Origin: DATHBD01 sp035296325
GTDB taxonomy: Bacteria > Actinomycetota > Actinomycetes > Mycobacteriales > Micromonosporaceae
Direction: 5' to 3'
Assembly (NCBI GenBank): GCA_035296325.1
Contig: DATHBD010000023.1
Coordinates: forward strand, 1 to 64,000
Length of the DNA stretch: 64,000 bases
Numbering within the stretch: the first letter of the stretch is position 1; the number at the start of each line of letters is the position of its first letter. The notes below the pieces were generated by a model. The model was not told the origin of the DNA. It saw only the letters and a program-made list of their open reading frames with translations, and did no database searches. Positions 15,918 through 23,301 of this stretch are shown here, in pieces. The position numbers and the translations under genes are program-made.

Positions 15918-18544
15918 GTCGGCAGGGCTCCCAGGTTGACGTTGAACCAGGCGTACGGGATGTAGTTCTCGCCCTTGTACCTGATCTTCACCCAGGCGGC
16001 GCTGACGCGCCCGCCTCCGCCGATGGAGGTGGCCGCGTTGATGCTCGTGCCGGTATTGATCTGGCACCTGGCTTCGTAGGTCTCTGGACTGGACACCTCG
16101 CCGACGGAGGTGCCGTTCTGCGACGGCGTCGTGTAGATCCAAATGCCCTTGCCCGGCGAGTTGTGGCCGCACTTGCTCAGGTCGTTGCAGATGACCGTGC
16201 CGATGACCGGGGCGGTGTTCACCGTCCCGGTGGCGCTGGCCGCCATTCCGGCAGCGTTGGTGAGGGTCACCGTGTAGCCGTAGCTGTTGCCCGGCCAGAG
16301 CCCGCCCACACTCAGCGAGGTGCAACTGCCCTGGGCGTTGCCCGCGCCGGTGACCTGCAGCAGGCACGCTGCCGGCGTGCCGCCGCCATCATCGGCGGTG
16401 AAGTTCACCGTGATGTTGTTGGTGCCCCCGGTCGCGCCGGTGACCGCGATCGTCGGTGCCTTGATGGTCTGGGCCGTGGCCTTCGCCTCCGGCCCCGCCC
16501 CGGCCTCGTTGACGGCGGCCACGGTCACCGCCACGGACTCGCCGTCGCCGAAACCGTTGAGCGTGATGCCGTTCGCGCCGGTGACATCCTGCTTCCTGGT
16601 GTTGGCGGTGACCTCGTACCTCGTGATCGCCCGGCCGTTGGCCTCAGCCGGGTTCCACGCGACGGACACGGTGCCCTGCTTGTTGGCCACGGTTGCCACC
16701 TTCAGGTTTTTCACCGCATCCGGCCTGGTGAACGGCACCACCGTGTTGCTCAGCGGGGACGGCACCGAGGCGGCGCCCTTGTCGTTGATAGACACCACCT
16801 TGAACGCGTACTGCGTGCCGTACTTCAGGGTGCCGGGCTTGATCACCAGCTCCGCCGCGGTGGTGGGCAGCGCCGGGTCCGGCGCACCGGCGACGTACGG
16901 CGTCACCTCGTACCGGATGATCGGGCGGCCCTGGCCGTTCGCGGGCGGCCAGGTGACGGAGACCGTGCCGTCCGGGTTTTCCTTGGCGGTGACCGCGGTT
17001 GGCGGATCCGGCACCTCGGAGGTCGGGATCACCGGGTTGGCGACACGCTTGGGTCCGGGGCCCTTGGCGTTCACCGCGTGCACGCTGAACCGGTACTCCT
17101 TGCCGTTGGTCAACCCGGTCAGCACGACCGAGCGTTGGTTGGCGCCCACCTCGTGCGGCGTCGCATCGCCCTCGATCACATACCTCGTGACCGCGGCGCC
17201 GTTGGGCGGAGCGGGGCCCCAGGTGACGGTGGCCTGGGCGTTGCCGGCGACCGCGGCGACCTTGCCCGGTGGGCCGGGCGGCCCGACCGGTGGCTTGCGC
17301 GGTGCCGGCGGTGGTGCCGGGGGAGCGGGTGGCGGGTCGCCGCCGAGGACGTCGTTGGCGTACTTGTCGACGACCTTCACGCGGTTCTTCCCGTCGACCA
17401 CGCGTGCCGTGGACGCGCCGGGCGCGTTGATGAACAGCCGGTCCTCGCGCACCTCGAGCTCGAGCGGGCCACCCGGGTGCGGAACGGTGATCGGGGCGAT
17501 CGGCTCGCCCTTCCCGGCCTTCGGGTCCACGACGTACACGGTGCCGGTCGCGTCGTCGGCGCAGTAGAAGCGCCCGCTCCACGCCACGCAGGGCTGCAAT
17601 TTCGGGCTCTCGCCCGGGACGGCGTGCTCGGCGACCCTGTCGCCGTTCACCACGTAGATGTGCCGGTCGTCGACCACGGTGACCGGCACATCGGCACCGA
17701 CCGTGCGGCTGGGCAGCACGCCGGGGCCGGACAGGTCCTCGAGCTTGACGGTGCGTTGCTCCTCGCCGCGCACGGTGGTGAGCGTGTTCGCTGTCTGGTC
17801 GAGCACGGCGACGCCGGTGTCGAGCGTGGAGAGCACCAGGTCGTGGCGCGCGTCGGCGACGGCCACGGTCTTGACCACGGTGGGCCCGCCCCCGCCGCCG
17901 CCGTGGCCTCCGGCGCTGTGGCCTCCGGCGGACGCGCTGCCGCGGGAGGAGGCCGGGGCGCCCAACCTGGCGGGCTGCACGGCCACCGCCGTACCCTCGC
18001 TCGGGACCAGCAGCCACAGCCGGCCCCGGGCGTCGAAGGAGCCGCCCTGAATGCCCGGGCCGAAGGCAATCGCCTGGCCGATCGGGGCCAGGGTTGCCGG
18101 GTCGAGCTGGCGCACCAGGCCCTGGGTGGAATCGATGATGAACGCCGTGTCGTTGTGCAACGCCACGGTGATGCCGGGACCGGACGTGGTCTGGGCGCTC
18201 GAGCCGATCTTCAGGCTGGACAGGTCCAGGACACTGATCTTGCCGGTGTTGACGTCGCGCAGCACGACGTACCTGTCGTTCTGCGTCACCTGCATGGTGT
18301 GGCCCTGGCCGTCGGTGACCTGGTAGCGGGTGTCCACCCGGCCGGTGACGCCGTTGACCCGGGCGACCTCGCCCTTGGTGCTGCTCCACAGCCAGGAACT
18401 GGCATCGAAGCTGGCAATGGCGTGGTCCGCGGCGCCGGTGCCGAACAGGGTGATGGCGAGCGCGGCGACCAGGCCCAGCACGGTGCCCACGGTGACGAAG
18501 CCGCCCCAGGCGCGACGGTTCGGGTGCAAGCGCGTCATTACCAT
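15911..18544 (-). CDS. Membrane-anchored extracellular protein with beta-propeller-like region, FN3 repeats and SH3-like C-terminus
   Basis: An 877-residue protein. An N-terminal anchor (about 13-35, VTVGTVLGLVAALAITLF) is followed by a long beta-rich region (about 40-400) with short repeats that resemble a propeller, interrupted by a Gly/His/Ser-rich loop. A Pro-rich linker precedes four fibronectin type III domains (about 425-790), each with a TVSVTW or similar core strand. The last 90 residues, with paired Cys and WVKIRYKGENYIPYAWF, look like a bacterial SH3-like domain. ATG 18544 has GGGAGGAA 7 nt upstream. It heads the tightly coupled MoxR/DUF58/transglutaminase genes. Probably a surface adhesion or wall-sensing component; this is inference. 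Confidence 0.8.
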   Translation of the reverse strand: MVMTRLHPNRRAWGGFVTVGTVLGLVAALAITLFGTGAADHAIASFDASSWLWSSTKGEVARVNGVTGRVDTRYQVTDGQGHTMQVTQNDRYVVLRDVNTGKISVLDLSSLKIGSSAQTTSGPGITVALHNDTAFIIDSTQGLVRQLDPATLAPIGQAIAFGPGIQGGSFDARGRLWLLVPSEGTAVAVQPARLGAPASSRGSASAGGHSAGGHGGGGGGPTVVKTVAVADARHDLVLSTLDTGVAVLDQTANTLTTVRGEEQRTVKLEDLSGPGVLPSRTVGADVPVTVVDDRHIYVVNGDRVAEHAVPGESPKLQPCVAWSGRFYCADDATGTVYVVDPKAGKGEPIAPITVPHPGGPLELEVREDRLFINAPGASTARVVDGKNRVKVVDKYANDVLGGDPPPAPPAPPPAPRKPPVGPPGPPGKVAAVAGNAQATVTWGPAPPNGAAVTRYVIEGDATPHEVGANQRSVVLTGLTNGKEYRFSVHAVNAKGPGPKRVANPVIPTSEVPDPPTAVTAKENPDGTVSVTWPPANGQGRPIIRYEVTPYVAGAPDPALPTTAAELVIKPGTLKYGTQYAFKVVSINDKGAASVPSPLSNTVVPFTRPDAVKNLKVATVANKQGTVSVAWNPAEANGRAITRYEVTANTRKQDVTGANGITLNGFGDGESVAVTVAAVNEAGAGPEAKATAQTIKAPTIAVTGATGGTNNITVNFTADDGGGTPAACLLQVTGAGNAQGSCTSLSVGGLWPGNSYGYTVTLTNAAGMAASATGTVNTAPVIGTVICNDLSKCGHNSPGKGIWIYTTPSQNGTSVGEVSSPETYEARCQINTGTSINAATSIGGGGRVSAAWVKIRYKGENYIPYAWFNVNLGALPTC

Positions 18545-18633
18545 TCGGCGTTCCTCCCGCAGCCGGCGCCCATCATATTCGCGCGTTCCGTCGCGCGATA
18601 CCCGCACGGTGTGGCTGTGGATACTCGGTGTAC

Positions 18634-19782
18634 TCAGCGTACCGGCGACGGGCGTCGGCTGGTCGGGGTCGGTGCGGCGGTCCTCTTTGTACAGACGAGA
18701 TCGGAGAGCGCGACCTGGTTGACGTCGTACACGGCGGCGACGGTGAAGCAGTAGTCCAGTTTGGAGTTGAGCCCGTTCAGGGTGAAGGTCGTCTCACCGG
18801 GCACGGTCTGCCCGACCGGGCGGAGCTGATCTGCCCGCTGCCCACCCGCGATCAGAAACGCCACCTGCGACGTGCTGGGATCGGTCCAGGACAGCGTGAC
18901 CGACGTGCCGGCATCGCGGATCGACACGCCGGTCGGCGCCGCGGCGGGAGGCCCGGACGGCGGGGCAGGCTCCGACGTGGCCGGGGCGGTCGGCGCAGCC
19001 GTAGGCTCCTGCGCCGATCGGTCACCGCCGGCCCGGAACGCGCCGACGGCTGCGATCACGCCACCGAGCAGGGCCATCACGGCGATCGCCGCCAGGATCA
19101 GCATGGGCGCCCGGCCGGGCCGCGGGTCGCCGCGGTCGTCGAGTGGGTCGTCGTCCGGTAGCGGGGCCCCCGGCTCGTACCAGGGCGAAGGCGGCGCTCC
19201 CGGTTCGTACCAGGGCGGGGGCGGCACCTCCGGTTCGTACCGGGGCGGAGGCGGCGGCTGCGCATGGTGCGGGGGCGGTGCCGGGAAGGGCCGTGGCGGC
19301 GTCGCGGCCGGTGCCTCCGCGGCCGGTGGGGGTGGCGGCTGTGCCGGCTGCTCGATCGGGACGCCCAGGTACCGGTAGGCGGCTGCCACATATTCGTGCT
19401 CGCGGCCGAGCACCTCCGGGCCCAGCCGCGCCAGCAGCGTGTAGTTGCGCCGCGCCTCGTGCCGGTTGCCCAGTTCGTCGGCGATCACCGCCAGGTCGTA
19501 CGCGAGCCCCAGCATGATCGGGTGATCCTCGCCGAGCCGGTGGTGCCCGGCGGCCAGGGCCTCCTCCAGGAGGCGCCGGGCGTCGGGGAGCTCACTCAGA
19601 TCGGTGTGCAGCCGGGCCAGCAGCCGGGTGGCGGTGAGCACCTCCGGGTGATCGACGCCGAGCGCGGAACGGGTGGCGTCGAGTGCATGGTCGATCATCT
19701 CGGCGGCCGTGCGCAGCTCGCCACGCGCGGCGACGGAGCGGGCGCTCTGCACGATCGCGTGAAGGTCGGCCGGAACGGACAC
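18634..19782 (-). CDS. TPR protein with Pro-rich linker, one transmembrane helix and an extracellular FN3 domain
   Basis: A 382-residue protein. Residues about 5-140 contain tetratricopeptide repeats of the NB-ARC/kinesin-light-chain type (ALGVDHPEVLTATRLLARL, LGEDHPIMLGLAYDLA). A Pro-rich segment with three near-repeats of WYEPGAPP-type units follows, then one membrane helix (about 230-252, LILAAIAVMALLGGVIAAV) and a C-terminal FN3 domain. The layout implies cytoplasmic TPRs and an extracellular FN3. GTG 19782 is the likely start; the ribosome site is weak. It lies 89 bp upstream of the FN3/SH3 gene on the same strand and probably belongs to the same envelope system. Confidence 0.75.
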   Translation of the reverse strand: MSVPADLHAIVQSARSVAARGELRTAAEMIDHALDATRSALGVDHPEVLTATRLLARLHTDLSELPDARRLLEEALAAGHHRLGEDHPIMLGLAYDLAVIADELGNRHEARRNYTLLARLGPEVLGREHEYVAAAYRYLGVPIEQPAQPPPPPAAEAPAATPPRPFPAPPPHHAQPPPPPRYEPEVPPPPWYEPGAPPSPWYEPGAPLPDDDPLDDRGDPRPGRAPMLILAAIAVMALLGGVIAAVGAFRAGGDRSAQEPTAAPTAPATSEPAPPSGPPAAAPTGVSIRDAGTSVTLSWTDPSTSQVAFLIAGGQRADQLRPVGQTVPGETTFTLNGLNSKLDYCFTVAAVYDVNQVALSDLVCTKRTAAPTPTSRRPSPVR

Positions 19783-19916
19783 GTCGCTATGCTGCCCTGC
19801 GGCGGAGGCGTCGCGCCAGCCGCGAGGCCCGGCGGTCGGCGCAGTGAGCGGGCAAGCCTGACAAACCGGCACTGACCGTACCCGAACGGGGACGCGGGCT
19901 CTCCGGCGCACATTCG

Positions 19917-19953
19917 GTCAGGGGCGCCGGAGACGACTTCCGGGGCCCCTGAC
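19917..19953 (-). terminator. Intrinsic terminator after the hemerythrin gene
   Basis: GTCAGGGGC-G-CCGG pairs with CCGG-G-GCCCCTGAC (one G/G mismatch) around a 10-nt loop. It begins about 10 nt past the hemerythrin stop codon on the minus strand. No U-tract is seen, which is usual for GC-rich actinobacteria. Confidence 0.7.
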
Positions 19954-19963
19954 CGGGGTTGAC

Positions 19964-20533
19964 CTAGCTGAGGTCGTGCGCGCGCAGTGCCTCGGCCAGC
20001 TGCTCCTTCTTCATGCCGCCCCGGCCCGCGATGTCGGCGCCCTTGGCCCGGGCGTACAGGTCGTCCCTGGCTTCGCTGTCGTCCGCGACGCCTGCGGTCT
20101 TGAGCTCCTGCGTCCGGATGTTCTCGAACGACTTGCCCAGCTCCTCGAGGGTCTGCTGGTCGACCGCCTTGCGCAGGGCGGGGAGGATCTCGGACTCCTC
20201 CTCCTCGATGTGGTGCCCGACCGCGTCGATGAACTCGTTGAGCTTGGCCTCGAACTCCGCGCCGGCGGGCTCCATCCGCTGCAACTGATGCAGCAGCTTC
20301 TCCGCCTCGTGGTGCTCCTCGGTGCCGTGGTGCACCTCGTCGGCCTGCGCCGGATCCGCCGCCGCGATGGCCGGGTACACCCGCTGCTCCTCCGCGTGGC
20401 TGTGCGCGGTCAGTCGGGCCGCCACCTCGTTCAGCAGCGCGATCCGGTCGCCCTCACCCGACTGGAGCTCGGAGAACAGTCGCTCCATCCGGCGGTGGTC
20501 GTTCATGATCACACTAATGGCGTCTGTCGCCAT
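19964..20533 (-). CDS. Hemerythrin (HHE) domain protein with C-terminal Rho-N/SAP-like motif
   Basis: A 189-residue protein. The four-helix HHE domain (about 1-125) has the expected iron ligands: H13 (NDHRRMERLF), H44/H46 with E49, H74/H75 with E76, and H107/H108 followed by glutamates. Such proteins bind a di-iron centre and oxygen or NO-type ligands. The last 22 residues (IAGRGGMKKEQLAEALR near 168-184) form a short Rho-N/SAP-like helix pair that also ends the neighbouring ChaB protein. ATG 20533 has GAGGAGGGG upstream. A role in oxidative or nitrosative stress fits the sigma factor nearby. Confidence 0.88.
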   Translation of the reverse strand: MATDAISVIMNDHRRMERLFSELQSGEGDRIALLNEVAARLTAHSHAEEQRVYPAIAAADPAQADEVHHGTEEHHEAEKLLHQLQRMEPAGAEFEAKLNEFIDAVGHHIEEEESEILPALRKAVDQQTLEELGKSFENIRTQELKTAGVADDSEARDDLYARAKGADIAGRGGMKKEQLAEALRAHDLS

Positions 20534-20620
20534 GACCCCTCCTCGTTCGCCAAGCTGGCGCCAACCAACGTTGTGTTGAACTTAAGCAGGCGAAACCGGG
20601 TGTTACCGGCAAATCGCCGA

Positions 20621-21037
20621 TCACGACTCCCGGCGGCGGGCCTTTCCAGTCTCCCGGCGATTGGCCTTCCGGATCGCCTCGACAAGCTCGTCCTTGCGCA
20701 TCCGGGAGCGGCCCGCGATCTCCAGCCGGCGGGCCAGCTCCATCAGGTGGCTCTTCGACGCGTTGGCGTCCACCCCCTCGGCGGTCTCCGCCGGGCGGCG
20801 GCGCGCCTCGGCACCGCCCTTGGCCGCCTGCGGGTCGCTCGGGCCTTTCTCCTCTTTCGGCTCCCAGTGGTCGCCGACCTTCTCGTAGGAGTGCTTCACC
20901 GCGGAGAACGCCGTCCGGTGGGCCCGCTCGCCCTCGCCGTACTGCTCGACGGCGGAGTCGTGGGTCTTCACCCAGGTCTCCTGAGCGTGCTTCTCGGAGC
21001 GGCGCAGCGTACTGGGTAACTCGTCGCGTCCTGGCAT
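20621..21037 (-). CDS. ChaB-family protein with Rho-N-like C-terminus
   Basis: A 138-residue protein. Residues 1-60 match ChaB (DELPSTLRRSEKHAQETWVK, then AHRTAFSAVKHSYEKVGDHW), a small family first linked to cation transport regulation in enteric bacteria but of unclear role in actinobacteria. Residues 95-125 carry LMELARRLEIAGRSRMRKDE, a Rho-N-like motif shared with the downstream hemerythrin protein. ATG 21037 has GGGAGGTG 7 nt upstream. A SigB-type promoter box lies at 21066-21091. It may be co-transcribed with the hemerythrin gene (87 bp gap). Confidence 0.82.
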   Translation of the reverse strand: MPGRDELPSTLRRSEKHAQETWVKTHDSAVEQYGEGERAHRTAFSAVKHSYEKVGDHWEPKEEKGPSDPQAAKGGAEARRRPAETAEGVDANASKSHLMELARRLEIAGRSRMRKDELVEAIRKANRRETGKARRRES

Positions 21038-21369
21038 GGTTGTACACCTCCCGTCACTGCACGCGATTCCCGGAGTCCGGCCAGCCAAAACGTGCGTTTG
21101 GGCGGCCGGCGACGTACGGTGGGGGGTGTTCGGTACCCCGTTCCGCCCGAGGGCGTCGGGGTGCCCGGCGGCCTCGAGCGCGCTCACGCGCGTGTCGAGT
21201 TCCGACGTCGAGAAGAGGCGACGGAGCCCAGCGTGCGGCTGGGCCGCTGACGCCGGCGTTCAAGCCAGTGACGCCGCCGTCGCTTCGTTATGAGCTGATG
21301 CGTTCCCGACGGCAGGACCTGCCGGCGGCGGATGCGGGCAGCTCTGTCCGGCCGTCAAGGAGCGTACCG
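21038..21369. promoter_or_regulatory. Divergent control region between the chaB-like and sigma-factor genes
   Basis: 332 bp with no convincing gene. The left end carries the SigB-type box for the ChaB gene. On the plus side an open frame continues through the region into the sigma factor, but codon use is poor and AAGGAG at 21357-21362 marks ATG 21370 as the real start. No second perfect GTTT/GGGTAT pair is seen for the sigma factor itself. Confidence 0.5.
21066..21091 (-). promoter_or_regulatory. SigB/SigF-type promoter of the chaB-like gene
   Basis: Read on the minus strand: GTTT, 16 nt, GGGAAT (one mismatch to GGGTAT), with the -10 28 nt upstream of ATG 21037. GTTT-N13-16-GGGTAT is the established consensus of SigB/SigF-family sigma factors. 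Confidence 0.5.
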
Positions 21370-22143
21370 ATGACCGCAGTGCTCGACCGTGCCGTCCGTA
21401 ACGACAATCACCGTGCCCTGCTCAGCCGGCTGGCTGAGTTCGCCGTGGACGATCCGGAACGGGCCTCCGCCCGGGCCGCGGTCATCACGGCACACCTGCC
21501 GATCGCCGAGTACCTCGCCCGTCGCTACCGCAACCGGGGAGAACTCGCCGACGACCTGCTCCAGGTGGCCACCGTCGGCCTGATCAAGGCCGTGGACGGC
21601 TACGACGGCGAGCGCGGCGTGGAGTTCAGCAGCTACGCGGTGCCGACCATCGTCGGTGAACTCAAGCGGCACTTCCGGGACAAGGGGTGGAGCATCCGGG
21701 TGCCCCGGCGGATGCAGGAACTCAACCTGGACATCTCCCGGGCAACGGATGAACTGACGCAGCGGCTCGGCCGGTCGCCCACCGTCGCAGACCTGGCCCG
21801 GCAGCTCGAGGTCGGCGAGGAGGAGATCCTGGACGCCCTGGAGTGCGGGCGGGCCTACGGCACGCTGTCGCTGCACGCGCCGATCCCGGGCACCGACGGC
21901 ACCGAGGTGGCAGACCTCATCGGCGGCGTCGACCCGGAACTCGAACTGGTGGAGCACCGGGTCGCCCTGCGGCCCCTCATCGAGAAGCTGCCGCCCCGGG
22001 AGCAGCGGATCATCGCGATGCGGTTCTTCGGCAACCTCACCCAGTCGCAGATCGCGGCCAAGCTCGGGATCTCGCAGATGCACGTGTCCCGCCTGCTCAG
22101 CCAGTCGCTGCGGCAGCTCCGCGAGGGCCTTCAGGCCGCCTGA
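21370..22143 (+). CDS. SigB/SigF/SigG-family RNA polymerase sigma factor
   Basis: A 257-residue group 3 sigma factor. Region 2 has LADDLLQVATVGLIKAVDGY and EFSSYAVPTIVGELKRHFRD, region 3 the VPRRMQELNLDISRATDELT segment, and region 4 PPREQRIIAMRFFGNLTQSQ with the HTH IAAKLGISQMHVSRLL. This is the SpoIIAC/SigB/SigF type that drives stress or developmental genes from GTTT-GGGTAT promoters. ATG 21370 follows AAGGAG by 7 nt. No anti-sigma or anti-anti-sigma gene is adjacent, unlike many SigF operons, so control must come from elsewhere. Several matching promoters occur within 5 kb. Confidence 0.93.
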   Translation: MTAVLDRAVRNDNHRALLSRLAEFAVDDPERASARAAVITAHLPIAEYLARRYRNRGELADDLLQVATVGLIKAVDGYDGERGVEFSSYAVPTIVGELKRHFRDKGWSIRVPRRMQELNLDISRATDELTQRLGRSPTVADLARQLEVGEEEILDALECGRAYGTLSLHAPIPGTDGTEVADLIGGVDPELELVEHRVALRPLIEKLPPREQRIIAMRFFGNLTQSQIAAKLGISQMHVSRLLSQSLRQLREGLQAA

Positions 22144-22152
22144 GCCGGGCGG

Positions 22153-22683
22153 TCACCAGTTCTGCAGCCAGGGCAGCTGGGTGTCGAGCCAGTCGCGCAG
22201 CCGGCTCACCTGATCGATGTCGCTGTCCAGCCATGCCGCCGTGTGGTTCATGGCGAAGATCGCGAACAGCACGCCGGTCAGGCTGGTGAGCAGCCCGAGC
22301 AGCGCCACGCCCTTGCCGGTCACCCTGGGGCGTCCGCTGGCGGCGGTCCCGGCCGCGGAGAGCAGCAGCCCGAGGATGCCTACCGCGAGGCCGAGCGGCG
22401 CCAGCCGACCGGAGAGCGACGCGAGCACCGCGCAGACCCCGAAGATCAGACTCAGCGTCGCGAAGAAGCTGGTACGCCCGGACCGCACCTTGGCGGCGGG
22501 GGTGCCGGTACGGTCGTCGACGCCGTCGCCGTCCCGGTCCACCGCCGTGGCACCGGGGGGCCCGGGCTGCAGGCGGTCGTCGATCCCGTCGGCGTTGCGG
22601 TCCGGCCCGGTCCCGTCCCGGTCGGCACCACCCACGGACGCGTCGGAGTCGGCGCGCCGGCCGAACCTCGTCTTCAGTGCCAC
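22153..22683 (-). CDS. Small membrane protein with calcium-binding-like Asp repeats
   Basis: A 176-residue protein. The N-terminal 60 residues hold two DxDGxxDD-type repeats (DRNADGIDDR and DRDGDGVDDR) like thrombospondin type 3 calcium loops. Three hydrophobic segments follow (about 68-140), with a glycine-rich turn in between; the overall plan resembles DUF4190-type proteins. GTG 22683 follows AGGAGG by 5 nt. Its stop is 10 bp from the convergent sigma factor's stop. A -10-like GGGTAT lies upstream. Function unknown. Confidence 0.7.
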   Translation of the reverse strand: MALKTRFGRRADSDASVGGADRDGTGPDRNADGIDDRLQPGPPGATAVDRDGDGVDDRTGTPAAKVRSGRTSFFATLSLIFGVCAVLASLSGRLAPLGLAVGILGLLLSAAGTAASGRPRVTGKGVALLGLLTSLTGVLFAIFAMNHTAAWLDSDIDQVSRLRDWLDTQLPWLQNW

Positions 22684-22733
22684 GGCTACCTCCTGTTGAC
22701 ACCCGCCCGTCGGCATGGCAGGACAGTGCAGGA

Positions 22734-22759
22734 ATACCCATCGGCCCCATCCCTCACAC
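22734..22759 (-). promoter_or_regulatory. Possible SigB/SigF-type promoter of the Asp-repeat membrane protein
   Basis: Minus strand GTGT, 16 nt, GGGTAT; the -10 is a perfect match and the -35 has one mismatch. It lies 51 nt upstream of GTG 22683. Confidence 0.4.
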
Positions 22760-22775
22760 CGGCCGGTGACGCGCC

Positions 22776-22800
22776 GTTTGCCTGCCGCCCGCACGGGTAC
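22776..22800 (+). promoter_or_regulatory. SigB/SigF-type promoter of the DUF2795 gene
   Basis: GTTT, exactly 15 nt, GGGTAC. The -10 ends only 11 nt before ATG 22812, so the transcript would have a leader of a few nucleotides and be nearly leaderless, which fits the lack of a Shine-Dalgarno sequence. Confidence 0.6.
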
Positions 22801-22811
22801 CGGTGACGACC

Positions 22812-23222
22812 ATGGAACGAGGAAGCTCGAAACACGGAGCCAGGCTCGACGAACAGATGGCGAGCGAGGTACGCGGGTTGACGCAGGGCGGTGTGAACCC
22901 CCGGGTGGATGAGGTCCGGGATCCCGAGCCGTCCGGTGAGGACCAGCCATACGTCTCGTTGGTGCCGGGCGGCATCCAGACCGGGGGCGCACCGCCCGGG
23001 ATGACCTACGACGAGGTGGAGCAGCGCAGCCGGATGGGCCGGTACATCCCCATGGCCAGCCTGCCCGGCGACGGCGCCCGTCTCATCGCGGGCGCCCGGG
23101 ACCTCAACGCCCCGGACGACATCATCGAAGAGTTGTCGAAGCTCCCGGATGGCGAGGAGTACCAGACGGTGAGCCAGGTGTGGGCGGCGCTCGGCCACCA
23201 CAACGAGGAGCGCCGCACCTGA
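22812..23222 (+). CDS. DUF2795 domain protein
   Basis: A 136-residue soluble protein. The C-terminal part, LNAPDDIIEELSKLPDGEEY then TVSQVWAALG, matches DUF2795, a short helical domain common in actinobacterial stress proteins. The N-terminal 80 residues are polar and probably flexible. No ribosome site precedes ATG 22812, but a SigB-type promoter ends 11 nt upstream, so leaderless translation is likely; GTG 22803 in frame is an alternative. Function unknown. Confidence 0.75.
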   Translation: MERGSSKHGARLDEQMASEVRGLTQGGVNPRVDEVRDPEPSGEDQPYVSLVPGGIQTGGAPPGMTYDEVEQRSRMGRYIPMASLPGDGARLIAGARDLNAPDDIIEELSKLPDGEEYQTVSQVWAALGHHNEERRT

Positions 23223-23244
23223 CCCGGCCCGACGTGCAATCAAT

Positions 23245-23276
23245 CGGCGGCCCTTCCCTTCCGGGGAGGGCCGCCG
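23245..23276. terminator. Bidirectional terminator between the DUF2795 gene and recQ
   Basis: A 14-bp stem, CGGCGGCCCTTCCC with GGGGAGGGCCGCCG (one G-U pair), and a TTCC loop, between two convergent genes. Confidence 0.8.
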
Positions 23277-23301
23277 GTCGCTGCCACCGGGCCGACCCGG
23301 C

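Noticed and set aside
15716..18754. A 1012-residue plus-strand open frame opposite the FN3 gene
   Set aside because: It lies antisense to a gene with clear FN3 repeats, signal anchor and ribosome site, and its product is Arg/His/Gly-rich without domains: a shadow frame caused by high GC.
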